Origin: Marinomonas sp. CT5
GTDB taxonomy: Bacteria > Pseudomonadota > Gammaproteobacteria > Pseudomonadales > Marinomonadaceae
DNA length: 64,000 nucleotides
Direction of reading: 5' to 3'
Assembly: GCF_018336975.1 (NCBI RefSeq)
Contig: NZ_CP025572.1
Span: forward strand, 3,705,112-3,769,111
Shown here: piece after piece, positions 25,096 through 34,748 of the stretch
Numbering within the stretch: position 1 is the stretch's first letter
Layout: each line of letters starts with the position of its first letter
Position numbers and translations under genes: made by a program
The notes under the pieces: model-generated
Told to the model about the DNA's origin: nothing
What the model saw: only the letters and a program-made list of their open reading frames with translations
The model's database searches: none

Positions 25096-25119
25096 GTTAA
25101 TATATGTATTTTTATTAAC
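25096..25119. promoter_or_regulatory. Putative LysR operator upstream of dabB
   Basis: GTTAATA-N10-TATTAAC is a perfect 7-bp inverted repeat containing the T-N11-A type core favoured by LysR proteins. It lies 57 bases before the dabB start and within the divergent LysR-dabB gap. Confidence 0.55.
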
Positions 25120-25175
25120 TTAATAAAGCCTTCATAATCTCCGAAAATCATTTAGCCCGTAAACATAGGTTATGT

Positions 25176-26789
25176 ATGTCCTTAGTCGCATTAAGTTTCT
25201 TACCCATTTTTATTCCCTTTACCTTGTTTCTGGGTGGCTGTTTTGTAGGCCGAGAAAAGACCACTTATGTGGCACAAAAAACCTCTCGATTAAGTCTTTT
25301 CTTGGTGGTCGTGTTTTTTTCCACCTTTCCTATCAGTTATTTTTTTACTGATGCTTGGCAATCGTCTGCTTTGATTCGCCATTCAGCACTGAATCAGATC
25401 ATGCTGGGGCTAGTAACTATCATGGGCTGGGTGCTGATCAGCTTTTCACGCAATTACATGGCAGGGCAAGCCAATCTAAACCGCTACTATCGTTGGTTAA
25501 TGTTTACCTTGGCATCGGTTGCTATTACGGTCACCACCAATCATTTGGTGATTTTTTGGTTTGGTTGGTTGGGTATTAGCTTGTCCCTCAACAACTTATT
25601 AACCTTCTATGGTGATCGCCCTCGCGCCATTCTTGCCGCTCATAAAAAGTTTATGCTGGCACGAGTGGCCGAACTGTCTTTGTTTGCCGCTTTTGCCCTG
25701 CTCTACCAACAATACGACAGCGTATACATCAACACGATTATCAATACCGCTGTCGCTCAATATGACGCTGGACTCCCCCTACATTGGCAAGAGCACCTTG
25801 CCGCTTGCTTGATCGCCTTTGCGGCGCTGATCAAATGTGCTCAACTGCCTTTCCATGGCTGGTTAATTCAGGTGGTGGAATCGCCGACACCTGTCAGCGC
25901 CTTGTTACATGCGGGTGTGATTAATTTAGGTGGATATCTACTGCTTTTATTCACACCTGTGGTGGCTCAAAGCCATTATGCCATCTGGTTATTATTACTC
26001 GTCGCTGGATTATCCACACTTTCTAGTGCCTTGATTATGACCACTCGTATCAGTATCAAGGTGCGTTTGGCTTGGTCTACCTGTGCGCAAATGGGCTTGA
26101 TGTTGCTGGAGTTTGCCTTAGGTTTGTATGAATTAGTGCTGCTGCATTTGCTCGCTCATTCCTTTTACAAAGCCTACTCTTTTCTCAACTCAGGTAACGC
26201 GGTGAATGACGCCATTCGCTTACGCCTTTCTAGTGCAGCAAAAGCAGACCCTCAAACCAACAAAGTGGCGATACCCAATGTACAAACTTGGCTAATGGCC
26301 ATTGGGCTTAGCACTGTCAGCGTCGTCGTCATCCGAACCGTATTTGGCTTCGACAGCGCATTTAGCACTTGGTGGCTCTTCGCACTTGCCCTGACCGTGC
26401 TTATTATCCAGTGGCGTACCTGTGAGCATCCGCCTTCTATTATTTATACCTTCGTGATGGGATTGGTTCTGTGTGTGATTTATGCGGCCTTAAAATTCGT
26501 GACACACTATGCGCTGCCAAGTTATCCGACTCATACAGTACAGGCCTTCTCCCTAGCGGATATCTGGGCCATGGTGTTGTTTAGCCTACTCTTTGGGTTA
26601 AGTGCCTTGCTGCACTATCAAGTTCGCTGGCGCGCCATTCGTCGTTTATCCATTGCGCTGTTTGCCGGACTTTACCTTGATGAATGGTTAACACGTCTTG
26701 TTCTTAAATTCTGGCCTGTCACTCTGCCAGCCAGAGCCAAAGAGCAGCACTACACATCCAATACTCACCAAACGTCGCCAAAACCTTAG
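25176..26789 (+). CDS. dabB: DabB, ND5-like membrane subunit of the inorganic carbon accumulator
   Basis: 537 residues with about 13-14 membrane segments. Proton-conducting-membrane-transporter signatures of the NuoL/MrpA family are clear: 'TVTTNHLVIFWFGWLGISLSL', 'ALIKCAQLPFHGWLIQVVESPTPVSALLHAGVINLGGYLLL' and 'LHLLAHSFYKAYSFLNSGN'. In the DAB complex DabB is thought to pass cations and energise DabA for one-way CO2-to-bicarbonate conversion. AGG lies six bases before ATG 25176. It is followed nine bases later by dabA, so they form one operon. Without DabA next door it might be taken for a stray Nuo or Mrp subunit. Confidence 0.93.
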   Translation: MSLVALSFLPIFIPFTLFLGGCFVGREKTTYVAQKTSRLSLFLVVVFFSTFPISYFFTDAWQSSALIRHSALNQIMLGLVTIMGWVLISFSRNYMAGQANLNRYYRWLMFTLASVAITVTTNHLVIFWFGWLGISLSLNNLLTFYGDRPRAILAAHKKFMLARVAELSLFAAFALLYQQYDSVYINTIINTAVAQYDAGLPLHWQEHLAACLIAFAALIKCAQLPFHGWLIQVVESPTPVSALLHAGVINLGGYLLLLFTPVVAQSHYAIWLLLLVAGLSTLSSALIMTTRISIKVRLAWSTCAQMGLMLLEFALGLYELVLLHLLAHSFYKAYSFLNSGNAVNDAIRLRLSSAAKADPQTNKVAIPNVQTWLMAIGLSTVSVVVIRTVFGFDSAFSTWWLFALALTVLIIQWRTCEHPPSIIYTFVMGLVLCVIYAALKFVTHYALPSYPTHTVQAFSLADIWAMVLFSLLFGLSALLHYQVRWRAIRRLSIALFAGLYLDEWLTRLVLKFWPVTLPARAKEQHYTSNTHQTSPKP

Positions 26790-26798
26790 GAGAATCGC

Positions 26799-29231
26799 AT
26801 GACTACCAAGACGCTACCTACTTTAAGCATGCAGCAAAAAAACCTATTGCTTGAAGCGACTCGCACTATTGCTCCCCATTGGCCATTGGATAAACTGATC
26901 GCCGTCAATCCACTTTGGTCCTTGGTTGATAAACCTTTTGATGAGATTTCTGATGAATTATCGGCCTTGGCTGGCATCAAAACCTATATGTCTAATGAGA
27001 CGTATCGCGCTTGGTTTGATGAAGGGAAAATTTCACGCCATTGCCTAACCAAAGCTGCAGCACACTATGGCCTCACTGAGCAAAACGCCTTACTTGAGCC
27101 TTTGTCTCAAGCCAATAATTTGCCCGATTCTTGGCGCAATATTGCAGACCTTGCCGATCAACAAAGACCGGCTAACAAAATGTCTTGGCATGATGAAATT
27201 ACCCATCAAGTGAGCCAATTTTGCGCTGCTCACTATCAACAACAAAGCCCGACCCTAAGACAGCAGAACATTGATAACGAGCTGGACTTGTACAGCCATT
27301 GGTTAGAAGTCACCAACGAAGACAAAGGCTTAAGCATTGTTATGGGCGAAGCCAAGCTAACCGACTTTTTCCACAACCTTCCAACCGACAAAGACGCCTT
27401 GTTCGCTCTAGTGATTGAAGAGCTGGCCTTAGATGATCAAGCATTGTCTTTCTTTGCCAAAGCCTTGCTGCTGGATATCAATGGCTGGAGCAGCTATCTG
27501 GCGTATTTGAATTGGTCGAAAGGCGAAAACAACGACAACCTTGCAAAAGATGATCATGTGGAATCCTTGCTGGCCATCAAAATGGCGTGGGAGTTGGTGG
27601 TATGGCGTTACCTGAAGCACACTGCCCCAGCGTTACTTTCAGCCATCAATACCAAATGGACGGCACAAAAACAGGCTATTCCAAACCTGATCCAAGCCCA
27701 TAAAGACGCCCTAATCACATCGAAAGTGTGGGCCTTGGCCTTGGAATACAGCGAACAAAAAAGCTTAAACCAAACACTCACTACTGAGCAGGCCAATAAC
27801 ACAACGCAGACAAGACCAGAGCTACAGGCCATTTTTTGTATCGACGTACGCTCCGAAGTGTTTCGCCGCGCCTTAGAAAAACAATCTACCACCATTCAAA
27901 CACTGGGCTTTGCCGGCTTTTTTGGACTGCCCATCGAATACAAAGCCAAAGACAGCCATTATGTGCGCCCACAGCTACCAGGGCTACTGCAAGCAGGCAT
28001 CACAGTAACTGAAAGTGATAGTGACAAAGGCCACGTTCACCACCAACAAAAAGAAGCTCGTTGGTATCGTTGGGGACACGCGGCTCCTGCGGCTTTTTCC
28101 ATGGTGGAATCAATGGGGTGGTGGTATGCCTTTAAAATGTTCAAACAAACACTCTTTTCCAAAAGACAAGAACACCCTGCGAATCGCCTAGCCCCTAATA
28201 CTCATTGGCAATTAACACAACAAGGTGTCCTACTAACGGATCAAGACAAAGCCCAGTTGGCAAAAGGAATTTTAGACACCATCAAGCTATCTGCTTATGC
28301 GCCTATCGTCATGTTAGTGGGTCACGGTAGTCATACCAGTAACAACCTGCATGCTGCCGGTTTAGAATGTGGAGCCTGTGGCGGACAAAGTGGCGAGGTA
28401 AACGTAAGAGTATTGGCTTCTTTGCTGAATGACCAGAAAGTGCGCGCCTTACTCAACGACATGGGGATGGAAATTCCTAGCGACACACAATTTGTCCCGG
28501 CGTTGCATAACACCACCACAGATCAATTAACTTGCTTTGATCAAACGAAAGACGCCAAACCCATCGATCGCAACATAATGGATTGGTTTGAAAAAGCCCA
28601 ATCTCTTGCTCAACAAGAGCGCGCAGCAAAGTTAGATACCGCCTTGCTGGACGCTTCAGACAAACAACGCTCGAAAGCTTTTAGCAAGCGCGCCAACGAC
28701 TGGTCACAAGTTAACCCAGAATGGGGACTTGCTAACAATAATTCTTTTATCATCGCTCCACGTCAGAAGACCCGTCACCTTGATCTTAAAGGACGCAGTT
28801 TTTTGCATGACTATGATCCACAGAATGACCCAGACTTTGCCATTCTAGAGCGTATTTTGACGGCCCCTATGTTGGTCACTCACTGGATCAACATGCAATA
28901 CAATTTATCCGTCACCGATAACTTCAAATTCGGCTGTGGTAATAAAGTGCTGCACAATGCCGTAGGCGGAAACATTGGTGTATTTGAAGGTAATGGAGGA
29001 GACTTACGAATTGGTCTTTCTTTGCAGTCTTTAAACGATGGTCAGAAGTGGATGCACACACCCGTTAAACTTGCTGTGTATGTGGCTGCGCCCAAATCCG
29101 CCATCGAACAAATCGCCGCAAAACACGATATTGTTAAGCATTTGATCGACAATGGTTGGTTGTATTTATTCCAGTGGGAAGACGACAAAATTGCGCGTTT
29201 TTACCAGCAAGCATGGCAAGCAGAAAAATAG
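26799..29231 (+). CDS. dabA: DabA, carbonic-anhydrase-like subunit of the inorganic carbon accumulator (DUF2309)
   Basis: 810 residues, the usual DabA size. Beta-carbonic-anhydrase-like zinc residues are visible: Cys and Asp in 'AIFCIDVRSEVFRRALE' (about 350), His in 'MLVGHGSHTSNNLHA' and Cys in 'GLECGACGGQSGEVNVR' (about 505-535). The N-terminus ('APHWPLDKLIAVNPLW') and C-terminal 'MQYNLSVTDNFKFGCGNKVLHNAVG' are typical. In Halothiobacillus the DabA-DabB pair accumulates bicarbonate vectorially. A heterotroph could use it to supply anaplerotic carboxylases at low CO2. AGGAG lies seven bases before the start. Confidence 0.95.
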   Translation: MTTKTLPTLSMQQKNLLLEATRTIAPHWPLDKLIAVNPLWSLVDKPFDEISDELSALAGIKTYMSNETYRAWFDEGKISRHCLTKAAAHYGLTEQNALLEPLSQANNLPDSWRNIADLADQQRPANKMSWHDEITHQVSQFCAAHYQQQSPTLRQQNIDNELDLYSHWLEVTNEDKGLSIVMGEAKLTDFFHNLPTDKDALFALVIEELALDDQALSFFAKALLLDINGWSSYLAYLNWSKGENNDNLAKDDHVESLLAIKMAWELVVWRYLKHTAPALLSAINTKWTAQKQAIPNLIQAHKDALITSKVWALALEYSEQKSLNQTLTTEQANNTTQTRPELQAIFCIDVRSEVFRRALEKQSTTIQTLGFAGFFGLPIEYKAKDSHYVRPQLPGLLQAGITVTESDSDKGHVHHQQKEARWYRWGHAAPAAFSMVESMGWWYAFKMFKQTLFSKRQEHPANRLAPNTHWQLTQQGVLLTDQDKAQLAKGILDTIKLSAYAPIVMLVGHGSHTSNNLHAAGLECGACGGQSGEVNVRVLASLLNDQKVRALLNDMGMEIPSDTQFVPALHNTTTDQLTCFDQTKDAKPIDRNIMDWFEKAQSLAQQERAAKLDTALLDASDKQRSKAFSKRANDWSQVNPEWGLANNNSFIIAPRQKTRHLDLKGRSFLHDYDPQNDPDFAILERILTAPMLVTHWINMQYNLSVTDNFKFGCGNKVLHNAVGGNIGVFEGNGGDLRIGLSLQSLNDGQKWMHTPVKLAVYVAAPKSAIEQIAAKHDIVKHLIDNGWLYLFQWEDDKIARFYQQAWQAEK

Positions 29232-29242
29232 AAAGAAAACCA

Positions 29243-29269
29243 ATAGAAGCCAAATTGCGTGGCTTCTAT
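29243..29269. terminator. Hairpin between convergent dabA and MFS genes
   Basis: Perfect 10-bp stem ATAGAAGCCA / TGGCTTCTAT with a seven-base loop. T-rich rather than pure T runs follow on both strands (TCCATTTATAA on plus, TGGTTTTCTTTC on minus). It probably works bidirectionally. Confidence 0.62.
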
Positions 29270-29281
29270 TCCATTTATAAC

Positions 29282-30502
29282 TTAAGCCTCAATAGCGCGC
29301 AGACGAGCTACTGGACGCTCGTCAATTAAGATATGAATGAAAGCCGTGATCAATGCAATGATGGATGCGGACCACCAAACAACATCATAAGATCCCGTTG
29401 TGTCATACAAATAACCACCCAACCATACACCGCTGAACGAGCCAAGTTGATGGCCTAAAAAGACGATGCCATACAGCAAGCCCATATAGCGTAAGCCAAA
29501 CATTTGCGCTACCAGACCTGAGGTTGGCGGTACCGTTGCTAACCACAGCAGTCCTGTGACAATAGAAAACGCATACACAGAAACATCCGTCATTGGCAAA
29601 GTCATAAACAAAGCAATCGCCAAAGCTCTTAGGGCGTAAATAATCGCCAATAATTTCTTCTTAGAATATTTACCCGCCCAGCTACCAGACAGCAAACAAC
29701 CAAAAATATTAAACAAGCCAATCAAAGCCAAACTGGCTACCGCCACTTCTGAAGAAAATCCTTTGTCTGATAAAAATGGAGGCATGTGAACTGTAATAAA
29801 AGCCAACTGGAAGCCACACACGAAAAAGCCTACCACTAAAAGCCAATAATGAGAGTAAGCACTCGCTTCACGCAATGCCTCTTTCATCGTTTGCGCCACT
29901 TCTATCGAGCCAGAATTCCCACTCGACGGATTCTTTTCATGGCGAAATGGGCTCGACAATAACACCATCATCAAGGCACATAAGGACAACAGCACGAGAG
30001 CATTACTCCAACCATAAGCAGCAATGAACTCTTGAGCCACTGGAATGACCAATAACTGACCCGCTGAGCCCGCCGCACTGCCCAACCCCAAAGCGAACGA
30101 ACGTTTTTCTGGTGACACCATACGCGCCATGGCTGGCAGCACCACACCAAACCCTGTTGCCGCGATGCCCATACCCATTAACAAGCCAGCGCCCATATTC
30201 AGACCGAGCACGCCATCAGCACCAGCAGTCACATACAACCCCAGTGCATATAAGGCCGCGCCAATGAATAAGGTTTTTAAGGTGCCAAAGCGATCAGCAA
30301 AAGCACCTGCTACTGGTTGGAACAACCCCCAACATAAGTTTTGCAATGCCAGAGCAAAGGCAAACACCTCACGCCCATAACCAAACTCTTGGGTTATTGG
30401 CGACATAAAAAAGCCCATTGAAGAGCGCAAACCAAAGTTCAACGCCAACAACAGGCAGATAAGAGCAATAGACACACTGAATAACTTCACTGGACGCGAC
30501 AT
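29282..30502 (-). CDS. Major facilitator superfamily transporter (monocarboxylate/OFA-like)
   Basis: 406 residues with 12 membrane segments. N-half features are 'SSMGFFMSPITQEFGYGREVFAFALALQNLCWG', 'PVAGAFADRFGTLKTLFIGAALY' (the loop 2-3 signature D-R-F-G) and 'GFGVVLPAMARMVSPEKRSFALGLGSAAGSAGQLL'. The C-half has 'GLLYGIVFLGHQLGSFSGVWLGGYLYD'. This pattern is common in MFS carriers for monocarboxylates, oxalate/formate-type anions or drugs. The substrate cannot be read. AAGGT precedes the start. Single gene, leftward. Confidence 0.85.
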   Translation of the reverse strand: MSRPVKLFSVSIALICLLLALNFGLRSSMGFFMSPITQEFGYGREVFAFALALQNLCWGLFQPVAGAFADRFGTLKTLFIGAALYALGLYVTAGADGVLGLNMGAGLLMGMGIAATGFGVVLPAMARMVSPEKRSFALGLGSAAGSAGQLLVIPVAQEFIAAYGWSNALVLLSLCALMMVLLSSPFRHEKNPSSGNSGSIEVAQTMKEALREASAYSHYWLLVVGFFVCGFQLAFITVHMPPFLSDKGFSSEVAVASLALIGLFNIFGCLLSGSWAGKYSKKKLLAIIYALRALAIALFMTLPMTDVSVYAFSIVTGLLWLATVPPTSGLVAQMFGLRYMGLLYGIVFLGHQLGSFSGVWLGGYLYDTTGSYDVVWWSASIIALITAFIHILIDERPVARLRAIEA

Positions 30503-30685
30503 GAATGCTTACCTTACTAAGACAGCTAACTAAGACAAATCACAAAAATGACCTTCATAGTATGCATCGCGTTTAAATAAGTCGAGCAGCAAATCGGTTT
30601 CGCACGGCTTTAAAACAAGCCCTATTTATAACAACCTTATGGTGAATTTGTAGATTATGAATGCCATAAGACTTTTAAACAGACG

Positions 30686-31351
30686 CTACAAAGTAGTAAA
30701 AGCACCACCTTTCGCTAACGCTTGCTGATAAGCGGGCACGGCTTCTACTTGCTTGATAAAACGAGCAATATTGGGGTAATCAGACAAATCCATACGGGTG
30801 CTAGACGCTTGCAGTGGAAAGCTCATCTGAATGTCAGCGGCCGTTAATTTCTCTCCAGCAAACCAAGTATGTTCACCCAAAGTCTTTTCAATAAACTGCA
30901 TCTGGGGCGTAATACGTGGCGTGATAAACTTTTCTTGGATTTTATTGGTGATCGCTTTCGCAATGGGCTTGATAAAGAAAGGCATCGGGCTTTCAGGCAC
31001 CTTCATCATAACCAACTTCATCACCAACAAAGGCATTAAAGAGCCTTCCGCAAAATGCAGCCAATAGCGATAATCCAATAACGCTTTGCCCTCCGTTGGT
31101 CGCAAATGTTTTTCCGTATCATACTGATCCAACAAATATTCAATAATCGCCCCAGACTCCGCAATAGTGAGGTCACCATCCGTGATCACGGGAGATTTGC
31201 CTAGCGGGTGGATTTTTTTCAGTGACTCTGGTGCCGCCGCTGTGTCGGGATCACGCTTATATTCGACAATTTCATAGTCAAGCCCAAGCTCTTCAAGCAA
31301 CCACAAAATACGCTGGGATCGGGAATTCTCTAAGTGATGGACCTTGATCAT
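30686..31351 (-). CDS. Glutathione S-transferase
   Basis: 221 residues. N-terminal thioredoxin-fold domain (1-80) with 'VHHLENSRSQRILWLLEELGLDYEIVEY' (the Ser of NSRS is the likely glutathione-activating residue), 'PLGKSPVITDGDLTIAESGAIIEYLLDQYD', including cis-Pro and the E-S glutathione contact. The C-terminal helical domain includes 'HTWFAGEKLTAADIQMSFPL' with the conserved N-capping Ala-Asp. It conjugates or transfers glutathione to electrophiles or peroxides in the cytoplasm. AAGGAG ribosome site. Single gene. Confidence 0.93.
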   Translation of the reverse strand: MIKVHHLENSRSQRILWLLEELGLDYEIVEYKRDPDTAAAPESLKKIHPLGKSPVITDGDLTIAESGAIIEYLLDQYDTEKHLRPTEGKALLDYRYWLHFAEGSLMPLLVMKLVMMKVPESPMPFFIKPIAKAITNKIQEKFITPRITPQMQFIEKTLGEHTWFAGEKLTAADIQMSFPLQASSTRMDLSDYPNIARFIKQVEAVPAYQQALAKGGAFTTL

Positions 31352-31511
31352 ATAATCTCCTTACCGTCTTATCAGGAACGCCTGTTAATAGCGTCTATAC
31401 AACAAGCTATACGCAACAAAGCAAAAAACAGATGACTAGGCAGCCAAAATAGACACAACCGAATTCCACCAGCATCAAGGTAAATGCCTTTTCACAGGGT
31501 CCATTTCCCCC

Positions 31512-32360
31512 TTACGCTTCCCCGAGATCAGGCAACATGATTGTCGGCACATTATTCGTTTCTAATGTTGTTGTGCGCTCGAAAAGATATCTTGCTGGTG
31601 GTTTGCCGACGACTTTACGAAACATGGTGACAAACCCACTGGCATTCTCATAGCCCAACCCCAATGCCACCTCTTGCACGCTTTCCCCTTTGCTCAAACG
31701 TTGAAGCGCAATAATCACGTGAAGCTGTCGACGCCAGCGACCAAAACTCATACCCACTTCGCAAGACATATATCGGCTCATACTTCTCTCGCTCATACCG
31801 ATGCGAGAGGCCCAATCGCCTTTGGTAATCTTTTCGGCAGGATCGGCTAATAACATTTCCGCCAATTGACGTAACCTTGGGTCCCTCGGCATAGGGAAGT
31901 AAAAATCCTCTACGGGTGCCATGACCAATTCATCTAGCAAAGTGGCCATCAGACGCTCCTCTCGACCACCCAAAGCATACAAGGCAGGAATCTCTGTCGC
32001 CCTTAAAAGCAGCTCTCGAAAAAGCGGAGACACAGAAAGGGTACAGCAGGTTTCAGGCAGGTTTTCCACGGCTTCTGGTTCAACAAATAAACAATAACAT
32101 TCGCCAGAACCCCGAGCCGAATGCACTAGATCCCCCGGAACCCAGACCGCACACTGCGGAGGAACAATCCAAACACCGTCCTCAACTTCACATCGAATGA
32201 TGCCGCGAACAGAGTAAATTAACTGTGCTTTGCGATGCTGGTGCCGTGCAAGCTCCCAGTCTTTGGTGACAGCAGTAGCACTCAACGCAACCACATTGCG
32301 TGGCACGTCATCCACATCCTTCGTTTTATTCACCGTTAAATTGGTTTTCACAGTCTTCAT
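31512..32360 (-). CDS. AraC-family regulator divergent from TonB-dependent receptor
   Basis: 282 residues. N-terminal cupin-like domain (about 35-120: 'WELARHQHRKAQLIYSVRGIIRCEVEDGVWIVPPQCAVWVPG'), C-terminal AraC double HTH (about 175-268: 'DWASRIGMSERSMSRYMSCEVGMSFGRWRRQ' and 'SVQEVALGLGYENASGFVTMFRKVVGKPPARYL'). The domain arrangement is that of the NimR/cupin-AraC group. It is transcribed away from the siderophore-type receptor gene, with about 240 bases between. Regulators in this position (PchR and AlcR type) usually activate the receptor when the ligand is present. The ligand is unknown. Confidence 0.88.
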   Translation of the reverse strand: MKTVKTNLTVNKTKDVDDVPRNVVALSATAVTKDWELARHQHRKAQLIYSVRGIIRCEVEDGVWIVPPQCAVWVPGDLVHSARGSGECYCLFVEPEAVENLPETCCTLSVSPLFRELLLRATEIPALYALGGREERLMATLLDELVMAPVEDFYFPMPRDPRLRQLAEMLLADPAEKITKGDWASRIGMSERSMSRYMSCEVGMSFGRWRRQLHVIIALQRLSKGESVQEVALGLGYENASGFVTMFRKVVGKPPARYLFERTTTLETNNVPTIMLPDLGEA

Positions 32361-32601
32361 TATCAGTACAAGCTACCCAGTCAGAAAATTGGCCTAATTG
32401 AAAACAACTATAGTTAAATTTTCCGAAAAGATCACAAGCGTCTTTCTAAGAAAATCTTAATGCCAAAAAGCGGGCTAACTGAGTTCACATTAGGATGGAT
32501 TGAATAAAACAGTCAAAAATTGGCCGGAATAAACAATAAGTTGGCCAATACTCGCTATCCGGCAAGAATCGAAATATTGTTAAATGACTCATCACAAATA
32601 A

Positions 32602-32620
32602 GAATGAGTATCATTTTAAT
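32602..32620. promoter_or_regulatory. Probable Fur box at the TonB-dependent receptor start
   Basis: The segment GAATGAGTATCATTTTA matches the centre of the 19-bp Fur consensus (AATGA-x-x-ATCATT, symmetric about the middle). It overlaps a possible minus-10 (TAAGAA, near 32599) placed 16 bases from TTGTTA (32578) and abuts the proposed start codon. Iron repression of the receptor is the inference. Confidence 0.65.
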
Positions 32621-34718
32621 GAAAGATTCTATTTTAGCCAATACAACGGCCACTCGACACACCTTTTCTGTTATACCTCAGCCACTCAAATATTCCCCGG
32701 CCTCTCATAAAGGTGTCTTACGACTGGGTCGCTCTCTGTCATTAGGCGTCATGATTGCCTCAGGTCTATCCATGAATGCCTTTGCGGAAGAGCCAACGGC
32801 TCTAAGCAAGACACAAAAGACTCAAGGTTCCTCTGTTGATCTAGAAGGCATGGTGATCACAGCCTCCGCTGGAGGTGTGGCACAAGAAGTCAATAATGCT
32901 CCAGCCTCAATCAGCGTGATTACTCGTGAAGAGCTAGAAAGCAAACCGTACCGAAATCTTGCCGACGCGCTTTCTTCTGTTCCTGGATTAACCACTACAG
33001 GTGGGAGTGATCGTAAAGAAGTCAGCATTCGAGGCATGGGCTCTGCCTACACCCTGACATTGATCGATGGCCAGCGAACGGACTCGCGAGAAACCAGTCG
33101 GCTTTCGGATGGACTTGGCCAAATGAACGCATGGACACCCCCCATTTCAGCCATCGAACGTATTGAAATAGTGCGTGGTCCAATGTCTTCATTATATGGC
33201 GCAGACGCTATGGGTGGGGTCATCAACATTATTACTCGAAAAGTCGCCAAAGAATGGAGCGGCGAAGTGAGTACAGACGCCTTATTGCAAGAAAATTCCC
33301 AGTCAGGAAATGCCAATCAAGGTAGCTTTTTTCTGACCGGACCAATCAAGCAAGACCTGCTAGGTTTACAACTGTATGGTCAATATTCTAAACGTGACGA
33401 AGATGAGATCTACAATGGCTATCGCGATAGCACGCGTAATAACCTCACCGCAAAGTTGGCGCTGACACCAACAGCAGACCACGACATCATCTTTGAGGTA
33501 AACCACACAGAGCAACGCAACAAACAAGAGCCTGGCAAAAGTATCGACCCAAACTGCGCCAGCTATTCCTATTTCGGCTGTGCCGCCCCCTACGACAAAA
33601 AAATCGATGTCGACCGTTTCTCGCTTTCGCATACGGGACGATGGGACTTGGGAACATCAGAAACCTATATCCAACAGGAGACCTTTCATGTTTCCTCACA
33701 AGATATTCGTTTAAAAAACACCGAATTTCGTACTTCCTTAGCGATTCCACTGGAAGATCATCTCGTCACCATTGGAGGAGGAAGCCAACACAATAAACTA
33801 CACGACAGCTTTTCGAATCGCGTGACCAATCAATATGATATTACTCGCAAGCAGAACTCCCTATTTGCAGAAGATGAATGGTATTTGACCGATGCCTTTA
33901 CGTTAACCGCGGGCGCTCGTCTCGACGATGACAACCGTTACGGTCAGCATTGGAGCCCTCGTATTTATGGTGTCTGGGAAATAACCCCACAATGGTCATT
34001 GAAAGGCGGCGTCACTTCCGGCTTCAAATCCCCTAATATGACTCAAGTCGCCAGTGGCTATGCCTCGGCCAGTGGTTTAGGGAACATTTATGGCAATGAA
34101 GATTTAAAACCTGAAAAATCGCTCAGTCAGGAAATTGGCATTCAGTACAGCAAACAGGGCGTAACCGGTGGGTTAACTTTATTCAACAACAAGTTTGAAG
34201 ACAAGATAACCACTGTCGCTTGCGATACTAGCTGTACAAGCGCACCGAGCGGCACCAACGCTCTGACCTACGCAAACGTAGACAAAGCCATCACTCGCGG
34301 TATTGAAGCCAGTTTAGGCCTCCCTCTATCCTCGAACATCACATGGGATAACAGCTACACCTTCACCGACTCCAAACAAGAGTCAGGACGGTACAAGGGA
34401 AAACCCTTAAACAAGCTACCACGTCACCAACTCACCAGTACGCTGAATTACCAGCCGATGGACGAATTAACGACTTGGGCTCGCTTAGCTTATCGAGGTA
34501 AAGACAGTGACAACGTTGGCGGGACGGCTCAACTGTTATCCCCTGTCGAATCACCTTCGTTTACGACATTCGACATAGGTGCCAACTACGAGATCAACCA
34601 AACTCTCAGTTTGCGCGCTGCCATTTACAACCTAGCAAATCAACAAATTAGCTACAACGAATATGGATTTGTCGAAGACGCCCGTCGCTACTGGTTGGGC
34701 GTAACCGCAAAATTTTAA
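32619..34718 (+). CDS. TonB-dependent outer-membrane receptor, catecholate-siderophore (CirA/FepA) type
   Basis: About 699 residues from ATG 32619; alternative in-frame ATGs at 32520 and 32604 exist and none has a good ribosome site, so the start is uncertain. The signal peptide ends 'MIASGLSMNAFAEE'. A TonB-box-like 'DLEGMVITAS' is followed by the plug: 'NAPASISVITREELESKPYRNLADALSSVPG', 'VSIRGMGSAYTLTLIDGQR', 'IERIEIVRGPMSSLYGADAMGGVINIITRK'. The 22-strand barrel ends 'YWLGVTAKF' with terminal Phe. It imports ferric siderophores at the cost of TonB energy. Context is a Fur box and a divergent AraC regulator. The exact ligand is not deducible. Confidence 0.9.
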   Translation: MKDSILANTTATRHTFSVIPQPLKYSPASHKGVLRLGRSLSLGVMIASGLSMNAFAEEPTALSKTQKTQGSSVDLEGMVITASAGGVAQEVNNAPASISVITREELESKPYRNLADALSSVPGLTTTGGSDRKEVSIRGMGSAYTLTLIDGQRTDSRETSRLSDGLGQMNAWTPPISAIERIEIVRGPMSSLYGADAMGGVINIITRKVAKEWSGEVSTDALLQENSQSGNANQGSFFLTGPIKQDLLGLQLYGQYSKRDEDEIYNGYRDSTRNNLTAKLALTPTADHDIIFEVNHTEQRNKQEPGKSIDPNCASYSYFGCAAPYDKKIDVDRFSLSHTGRWDLGTSETYIQQETFHVSSQDIRLKNTEFRTSLAIPLEDHLVTIGGGSQHNKLHDSFSNRVTNQYDITRKQNSLFAEDEWYLTDAFTLTAGARLDDDNRYGQHWSPRIYGVWEITPQWSLKGGVTSGFKSPNMTQVASGYASASGLGNIYGNEDLKPEKSLSQEIGIQYSKQGVTGGLTLFNNKFEDKITTVACDTSCTSAPSGTNALTYANVDKAITRGIEASLGLPLSSNITWDNSYTFTDSKQESGRYKGKPLNKLPRHQLTSTLNYQPMDELTTWARLAYRGKDSDNVGGTAQLLSPVESPSFTTFDIGANYEINQTLSLRAAIYNLANQQISYNEYGFVEDARRYWLGVTAKF

Positions 34719-34748
34719 CCACAACCCACAACAATGAAAGGTATTAAA

